From JBGQAS01 sp964498605 (GTDB taxonomy: Bacteria > Chloroflexota > Anaerolineae > Anaerolineales > Anaerolineaceae), in the NCBI GenBank assembly GCA_964498605.1, contig CAZCHK010000047.1:1-18297 (forward strand): a stretch of 18,297 nucleotides of DNA. Reading direction: 5' to 3'. The position numbers and the translations under genes were made by a program. Positions within the stretch are counted from its first letter, which is position 1. Each line of letters opens with the position of its first letter. Shown in pieces: positions 14,600 through 18,297 of the stretch. A model generated the notes under the pieces. The model saw nothing but the letters and a program-made list of their open reading frames with translations, was not told where the DNA came from and searched no databases.

Positions 14600-14941
14600 T
14601 TACTCTTTCTCCCGTAACACGATGGTTACGTGAGAACTACGACGCAGCAGTGGTTTAAAACGCCCACGGGCTCCAAATCTGCGCCATTTTCTTGTCGGCG
14701 CCTCATCCGCCATGATTGAATGGACATACAGGTCCTCCCGGCTAGCACCAAAGTTCTCTTCGGCATTCGCGATGGCGGAATCCAATAATTTTCCTACATG
14801 ATAGGCGGCTTCTTTGTTGGCAAATTTTAAAACCTGAACGGCTTCGATTGCGTTTTTTCCGCGTATCATGTCTACGACAAGGCGAACCTTCTGGGCAGAC
14901 ATGCCACAGTTCTTTAAGTATGCTCGAAAATCGGTGGCCAT
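14600..14941 (-). CDS. rplV: 50S ribosomal protein L22
   Basis: L22 lines the peptide exit tunnel; its hairpin loop is where macrolide resistance mutations occur in other species. The 113-aa protein shows CGMSAQKVRLVVDMIRGKNA, VQVLKFANKEAAYHVGKLLD and DSAIANAEENFG, then the loop PTRKWRRFGARGRFKPLLRR and HVTIVLREKE. Loop length and arginine content look normal. It starts three bases after the rpsS stop. Confidence 0.98.
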   Translation of the reverse strand: MATDFRAYLKNCGMSAQKVRLVVDMIRGKNAIEAVQVLKFANKEAAYHVGKLLDSAIANAEENFGASREDLYVHSIMADEAPTRKWRRFGARGRFKPLLRRSSHVTIVLREKE

Positions 14942-14944
14942 AGT

Positions 14945-15229
14945 TTATTGCACCTTTGCAGCAGTAGCTTTTTCAGACAGGTGGCCGCGAAAATGCCGTG
15001 TTGGGGCAAACTCACCGAGACGGTGTCCCACCATGTTTTCAGTTATGTAGATCGGGACATGGCGATGTCCATCATGCACCGCAACGGTGTGGCCCACCAT
15101 CTGAGGAAAGATTGTGCTATCCCGACTCCAAGTCCGAATAACTTTCTTTTCGCTTTTCGCATTCATGCTTTCAATGCGTTTTAGCAGCTTGGGGTCGATA
15201 TAGGGTCCTTTTTTAAGCGATCGTGACAT
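14945..15229 (-). CDS. rpsS: 30S ribosomal protein S19
   Basis: S19 sits in the head of the small subunit next to S13. The 94-aa protein starts MSRSLKKGPYIDPKLLKRIE, then KKVIRTWSRDSTIFPQMVGH, the nearly invariant HTVAVHDGHRHVPIYITENM and GHRLGEFAPTRHFRGH. The tail is short. It follows rplB by 17 bases and is nearly contiguous with rplV. Confidence 0.98.
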   Translation of the reverse strand: MSRSLKKGPYIDPKLLKRIESMNAKSEKKVIRTWSRDSTIFPQMVGHTVAVHDGHRHVPIYITENMVGHRLGEFAPTRHFRGHLSEKATAAKVQ

Positions 15230-15246
15230 AGGTTAGTCCTTTTTAA

Positions 15247-16074
15247 TTAAGCCTTACGCCTGCGAACAATATACTTGTTCGTGTTCTTGTTCCGGCGTGT
15301 TTTATACCCACGTGTAGGTTTACCCCATGGGCTTTTCGGTCCAGGCATACCCGCGGGCTGGCGGCCTTCACCGCCGCCGTGCGGATGGTCCCGAGGGCTC
15401 ATTGCAGTTCCACGCACGGTGGGGCGAATTCCCATGTGAATTTTCCGCCCGGCTTTGCCAAGCTTGATATTCCCGTGATCGACATTGCCTATCTGACCAA
15501 TCGTTGCCATGCAAGCCTGGCGAATCAGACGGACCTCGCCTGAGGGCAGCCGCAACTGAGCGTAATCGCCCTCTTTCGCCAGCAGTTGCGCTGAACCACC
15601 TGCGCTGCGCACGATTTGACCGCCTTTTCCCTCGACAAGCTCGATATTGTGAATGAGCGTACCCACAGGAATATTGGCGATCGGGAGGCAATTTCCCGGG
15701 CGAATTTCCGCGTTCTTGGATGTGAGAATACTATCGCCAACCTTAATGCCGTTTGGGGCGACAATATAGCGTTTCTCTCCATCAGCGTAGGACAGAAGCG
15801 CGAGGCGGGCTGTCCGGTTGGGATCATATTCGATGGCCGCGACCTTGGCTGGAATATCCACTTTGTCACGCCGAAAGTCAACGATGCGGATGTACTGCCT
15901 GTTACCAGCACCCCGGTGACGAACAGTGACTTTACCCTGGTTGTTTCTTCCGCCTTTCTCACGGCGAATGATCGTCAACGACTTTTCAGGTTTCTTCTTG
16001 GTAATTTCATCGAATGTATAGCCAGTGCGGCTGCGCATTCCAGGAGTAGTTGGTTTGTATGCTTTAATTGCCAT
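15247..16074 (-). CDS. rplB: 50S ribosomal protein L2
   Basis: L2 is needed for subunit association and peptidyl-transferase activity. The 275-aa protein begins MAIKAYKPTTPGMRSRTGYT. It contains RHRGAGNRQYIRIVDFRRDK, YDPNRTARLALLSYADGEKR and the catalytic-region block VRGTAMSPRDHPHGGGEGRQ. The basic tail RGYKTRRNKNTNKYIVRRRK is usual. Its ATG overlaps the rplW stop by one base (TAATG), so coupling is likely. Confidence 0.98.
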   Translation of the reverse strand: MAIKAYKPTTPGMRSRTGYTFDEITKKKPEKSLTIIRREKGGRNNQGKVTVRHRGAGNRQYIRIVDFRRDKVDIPAKVAAIEYDPNRTARLALLSYADGEKRYIVAPNGIKVGDSILTSKNAEIRPGNCLPIANIPVGTLIHNIELVEGKGGQIVRSAGGSAQLLAKEGDYAQLRLPSGEVRLIRQACMATIGQIGNVDHGNIKLGKAGRKIHMGIRPTVRGTAMSPRDHPHGGGEGRQPAGMPGPKSPWGKPTRGYKTRRNKNTNKYIVRRRKA

Positions 16075-16376
16075 TATTCAACCCCTTCAAAAATCGGGAT
16101 TCGGTCTTCTTTTGCCAGCGTGACAATAGCTTTTTTGAAAGGACTGGTACGGATATCCAGCCTGCGATTTTTTGCACGACGTGTCCGTTTGCCTGGAACG
16201 ACAACGACATTGACACGTTTCACGGTCACTTTAAAAGCCGTTTCAACAGCTTCCTTGATGGCAGTTTTCGTTACGTCGTTTGCGACTTCAAAAACATACT
16301 GGTGTAATTTTGTCGCCAGGTAATTTGATTTTTCAGTCACTATAGGGCGGCGGAGAATAGAAAAGCGATCGATCAT
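16074..16376 (-). CDS. rplW: 50S ribosomal protein L23
   Basis: L23 docks trigger factor and the signal recognition particle at the tunnel exit. The 100-aa protein shows ILRRPIVTEKSNYLATKLHQ, YVFEVANDVTKTAIKEAVET and FKVTVKRVNVVVVPGKRTRR. The trigger-factor docking glutamate region FEVA (residues 29-32) is present. Its ATG has GGAGAAA just upstream and lies eight bases past rplD. Confidence 0.97.
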   Translation of the reverse strand: MIDRFSILRRPIVTEKSNYLATKLHQYVFEVANDVTKTAIKEAVETAFKVTVKRVNVVVVPGKRTRRAKNRRLDIRTSPFKKAIVTLAKEDRIPIFEGVE

Positions 16377-16384
16377 GATTTCTC

Positions 16385-17014
16385 CTATCCCAAGACTTTC
16401 GTGATAGATTCAAGCGCTGATAAAGGCATGATGATTTTGTTGAAGATCATCAAATCACGGATGTTGAGGTAACTGGCAACCAGCACCTTTGCATCGGGAA
16501 GATTGTTCGATGCTCTGATCACTGATTCTGTGCTTTCATTCTTTTCGGGAATTAAGACAAGTTTCGTATCTTTCCCGGCCAGTTTTTCCAGCGCTTTCGC
16601 CATTAAACCAGTCTTGGGTTCTTTGATTTTTAACTCATCCAGCAATACGATGCAAGCTTCCTGGGCTTTCGCGCTCAGAGCGGATCTTAGTGCCGCACGC
16701 CGCATCTTTATGGGCATTGCGTGGGTATACAGGTGAGGGTGTGGTGTGTGGATCTTTCCACCACCCTTCCAGTTAGGCGCTCTCGTGGAACCCTGCCGAG
16801 CGCGACCGGTGCCTTTTTGCTTCCAGGGTTTTTTCCCGCCGCCAGCTACCTCGCTGCGGGTTTTGGTATCATGCGTACCAAGTCGAGCGTTTGCCATCTG
16901 GCGCTGAAACGCCTGGTGCATAAGGTCAGAGTTGATTGGGGCTTCAAAGATCGCCGCGGGTAATTCTACCTCACTGACCTTTTTGCCTGTCATATTGAAT
17001 ACATCTGCTTTCAT
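16385..17014 (-). CDS. rplD: 50S ribosomal protein L4
   Basis: L4 lines the exit tunnel and in E. coli represses the S10 operon. The 209-aa protein shows GKKVSEVELPAAIFEAPINS at the N-terminus. The extended tunnel loop reads RSEVAGGGKKPWKQKGTGRA, then RQGSTRAPNWKGGGKIHTPH, fully typical. The C-terminal domain has LRSALSAKAQEACIVLLDEL. It follows rplC by 27 bases. Confidence 0.98.
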   Translation of the reverse strand: MKADVFNMTGKKVSEVELPAAIFEAPINSDLMHQAFQRQMANARLGTHDTKTRSEVAGGGKKPWKQKGTGRARQGSTRAPNWKGGGKIHTPHPHLYTHAMPIKMRRAALRSALSAKAQEACIVLLDELKIKEPKTGLMAKALEKLAGKDTKLVLIPEKNESTESVIRASNNLPDAKVLVASYLNIRDLMIFNKIIMPLSALESITKVLG

Positions 17015-17041
17015 AGTACCTGAGCTCCCTTATTCCAGCGC

Positions 17042-17671
17042 TTACTGCTTGCGCGCTTCCTTGATGAGCAAAAGCCCATTACGTCCGCCGGGAACAGAGC
17101 CGCGAATACCTAGCAGATTGCGCTCAGCGTCAATGACTTCTATTTTAAGGTTTGAAGCAGTGACGCGGTCATTGCCCATGTGACCTGCACCGCGGGAACC
17201 TTTATAGACTCTACCCGGTGTTGTGCCCGAGCTGCGAGAGCCAGGGGCGCGATTGCGATCAGAAGTACCATGGGTTTTATTCATGCCATGGAAGTGATAG
17301 CGTTTTACAGCACCCGCAAAACCCTTCCCTTTGCTCATTCCAACAACATCAATGTGATCACCAACAGAAAATTGCGAGACATCGACTTTTTCGCCTTCTT
17401 TTACCTGAGGCTCTTTGGCGACAAATTCGCGCAATATTCTTAGTGGAGGAAGGCTGTTTCGCTTCAGATGACCTTGCTCGCCTTGCGTGATGCGTTTTGG
17501 CTTTACTTCATCAAAACCCAGCTGCACCGCGGCGTAGCCGTCACGCTCGGTAGTGCGTACTTGGGTGACATAGCAAGGCCCAGCTTCAACGAGGGTCACA
17601 GGAACTGCCGCTCCTGCCTCATCGAAAATCTGGGTCATGCCGATTTTCTTACCTATCAGCCCTTTGAACAT
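17042..17671 (-). CDS. rplC: 50S ribosomal protein L3
   Basis: L3 starts large-subunit assembly and reaches into the peptidyl-transferase centre. The 209-aa protein starts MFKGLIGKKIGMTQIFDEAG. The reaching loop carries GKGFAGAVKRYHFHGMNKTH, GTSDRNRAPGSRSSGTTPGR and VYKGSRGAGHMGNDRVTASN, with the QG-type methylation site region replaced by normal bacterial variants. GGAG lies about ten bases before the ATG. It is separated from rpsJ by an unusual 243-bp spacer with a promoter candidate. Confidence 0.98.
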   Translation of the reverse strand: MFKGLIGKKIGMTQIFDEAGAAVPVTLVEAGPCYVTQVRTTERDGYAAVQLGFDEVKPKRITQGEQGHLKRNSLPPLRILREFVAKEPQVKEGEKVDVSQFSVGDHIDVVGMSKGKGFAGAVKRYHFHGMNKTHGTSDRNRAPGSRSSGTTPGRVYKGSRGAGHMGNDRVTASNLKIEVIDAERNLLGIRGSVPGGRNGLLLIKEARKQ

Positions 17672-17815
17672 CTCGATTTTTCTCCTTGTTCATATTCTCC
17701 GAAGACTGTCAGACTGGGCGTGCCTGCATCATCTTCTGGATCGGTGTAGTCAGACCGCTGGTTGCCTCACTGCGATTGGATCGTGCGCTTCCAGTGGACG
17801 CTTGCACCGCCACGT

Positions 17816-17834
17816 GTTTGGTTAAATCCCAAAC
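17816..17834 (-). other. 5'-end hairpin of the putative rplC leader
   Basis: On the minus strand, GTTTGG and CCAAAC form a six-pair stem around a seven-base loop (17822-17828). It lies right where transcription from the promoter at 17841-17868 would begin, so it could cap the 5' end of the rplC mRNA. About 145 bases of untranslated leader remain before the rplC ATG. They contain two copies of GTCTGAC (minus strand; 17749-17755 and 17708-17714) and two GATCC copies, with no convincing long stem. Confidence 0.35.
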
Positions 17835-17840
17835 CGCGTT

Positions 17841-17868
17841 ATTCTACCACAATATTCTGTTTTGACTA
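17841..17868 (-). promoter_or_regulatory. Extended -10 promoter candidate upstream of rplC
   Basis: On the minus strand the -10 is TAGAAT (17846-17841, five of six), preceded by TGG, which makes an extended -10 (TGn) element. Sixteen bases upstream is TAGTCA (17868-17863, four of six to TTGACA). Transcription would start near 17834, giving a leader of about 160 nt to rplC. It lies inside the 243-bp gap after rpsJ, so rplC and later genes may have their own promoter. Confidence 0.5.
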
Positions 17869-17891
17869 GGGTTGTCGGACAAAGATGAGAA

Positions 17892-17912
17892 TCTATCTCT
17901 GCCTGATATAGA
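17892..17912 (-). other. Imperfect hairpin just after rpsJ
   Basis: Two bases past the rpsJ stop, TCTAT-A-TC pairs with GA-G-ATAGA around a five-base loop (seven pairs, one mismatch). The sequence after it, TTCTCATCTTTG, is only moderately T-rich. It could be a weak terminator or a 3'-end stabiliser of the tuf-rpsJ mRNA, but it is too weak to call a terminator with confidence. Confidence 0.4.
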
Positions 17913-17914
17913 CC

Positions 17915-18223
17915 CTATATTTTGATTTCGATATCGACACCGGCGGGTAAATTCAACCGCATCAGCATATCAATCGTTTTTGAATCGGGATCCAACACAT
18001 CGATCAATCGATTGTGAGTTCGGATCTCGAAATGCTCTTGAGAATCCTTGTCAATGAAAGACGAGCGATTCACTGTAAATTTCTCGATCCGGGTGGGTAA
18101 CGGAACGGGGCCTAACACTTTCGCGCCGCTGCGTTCCGCCGTCTCAACAATTCTTTTTGCGGATTGGTCGAGAATACGGTGATCGTATGCTTTTAGTCGA
18201 ATTCGAATCTTTTGTTTTGCCAT
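17915..18223 (-). CDS. rpsJ: 30S ribosomal protein S10
   Basis: S10 sits in the head of the small subunit and also acts, as NusE, in transcription antitermination with NusB. The 102-aa protein begins MAKQKIRIRLKAYDHRILDQ and has SAKRIVETAERSGAKVLGPV, PLPTRIEKFTVNRSSFIDKD and EHFEIRTHNRLIDVLDPDSK, ending GVDIEIKI; all of this is standard. GGAG lies four bases before the ATG. It is 18 bases after tuf. The spacing to rplC is unusually long. Confidence 0.98.
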   Translation of the reverse strand: MAKQKIRIRLKAYDHRILDQSAKRIVETAERSGAKVLGPVPLPTRIEKFTVNRSSFIDKDSQEHFEIRTHNRLIDVLDPDSKTIDMLMRLNLPAGVDIEIKI

Positions 18224-18241
18224 GTTTCTCCACTAAAAAAT

Positions 18242-18297
18242 TTAATCCAGGATCTTGGTGATGTTGCCAGCACCAACTGTCAAACCACCTTCACGGA
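18242..18297 (-). CDS. tuf: Elongation factor Tu, C-terminal end only
   Basis: Only the last 17 codons and the TAA stop are inside the window; the rest lies beyond the right edge. They read REGGLTVGAGNITKILD, close to the usual EF-Tu C-terminus (REGGRTVGAG...). The protein delivers aminoacyl-tRNA to the ribosome as a GTPase. Its place directly upstream of rpsJ is the common tuf-rpsJ junction of the str and S10 operons. Confidence 0.93.
   Translation of the reverse strand, partial: REGGLTVGAGNITKILD

Noticed and set aside
17650..17690. Short frame MNKEKNRDVQRADR overlapping the rplC start, with GGAG three bases ahead
   Set aside because: Only 14 codons, ribosome-binding site too close, and it runs into rplC in another frame. 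It could be a leader peptide but nothing supports it.

Overview
This window is a bacterial chromosomal ribosomal-protein supercluster. It combines the str-end (tuf), S10, spc and alpha operons with a rplM-rpsI tail, and every gene lies on the minus strand. Transcription therefore runs from the right edge to the left. All ribosomal-protein reading frames are intact, with usual lengths and hallmark motifs, and most neighbours are separated by a few bases or overlap (several ATGA-type junctions). Base composition looks even along the window. I see no mobile elements, CRISPR arrays, tRNA or rRNA genes. No gap exceeds 300 bases; the largest is 243 bp, between rpsJ and rplC.

Organism: the order tuf-rpsJ-rplC-D-W-B-rpsS-rplV-rpsC-rplP-rpmC-rpsQ-rplN-X-E-rpsN-rpsH-rplF-R-rpsE-rpmD-rplO-secY-adk-map-rpmJ-rpsM-K-D-rpoA-rplQ-truA-rplM-rpsI, a zinc-type (60 aa) S14 and the character of the S13, RpoA and S3 proteins fit a Gram-positive-like or deep-branching lineage. 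My best guess is Chloroflexota (Anaerolineae-like). This is inferred from protein style, not from a database search. infA, often found between map and rpmJ, is absent here.

Layout in transcription order: (1) 18297-17915, the 3' end of tuf and rpsJ. (2) 17914-17672, a spacer with a small hairpin, an extended -10 promoter candidate and a leader of about 160 nt before rplC. (3) 17671-11435, rplC to rpsN, the S10 operon body running into the spc operon. (4) 11413-5989, rpsH to rplO, then secY (translocon), adk (adenylate kinase) and map (methionine aminopeptidase). (5) 5980-5952, a strong sigma-A/sigma-70-like promoter, TGGACG-N17-TATAAT, just after map. (6) 5908-2813, rpmJ, rpsM, rpsK, rpsD, rpoA and rplQ, the alpha operon. 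(7) 2784-1141, truA, rplM and rpsI, closed by a convincing intrinsic terminator at 1075-1115. (8) 1055-1, mazG, 3'-truncated by the window edge, with an unusual N-terminal extension.

The genes together supply most of the ribosome's assembly proteins, the polymerase alpha subunit, the membrane insertion channel, N-terminal Met removal, adenylate balance and tRNA pseudouridylation, a classic growth-rate-coupled set. I found no previously undescribed system. The points worth a second look are the regulatory spacers (rpsJ-rplC, map-rpmJ, the gaps on both sides of rpsC), the MazG architecture and a partly degraded zinc site in Adk.
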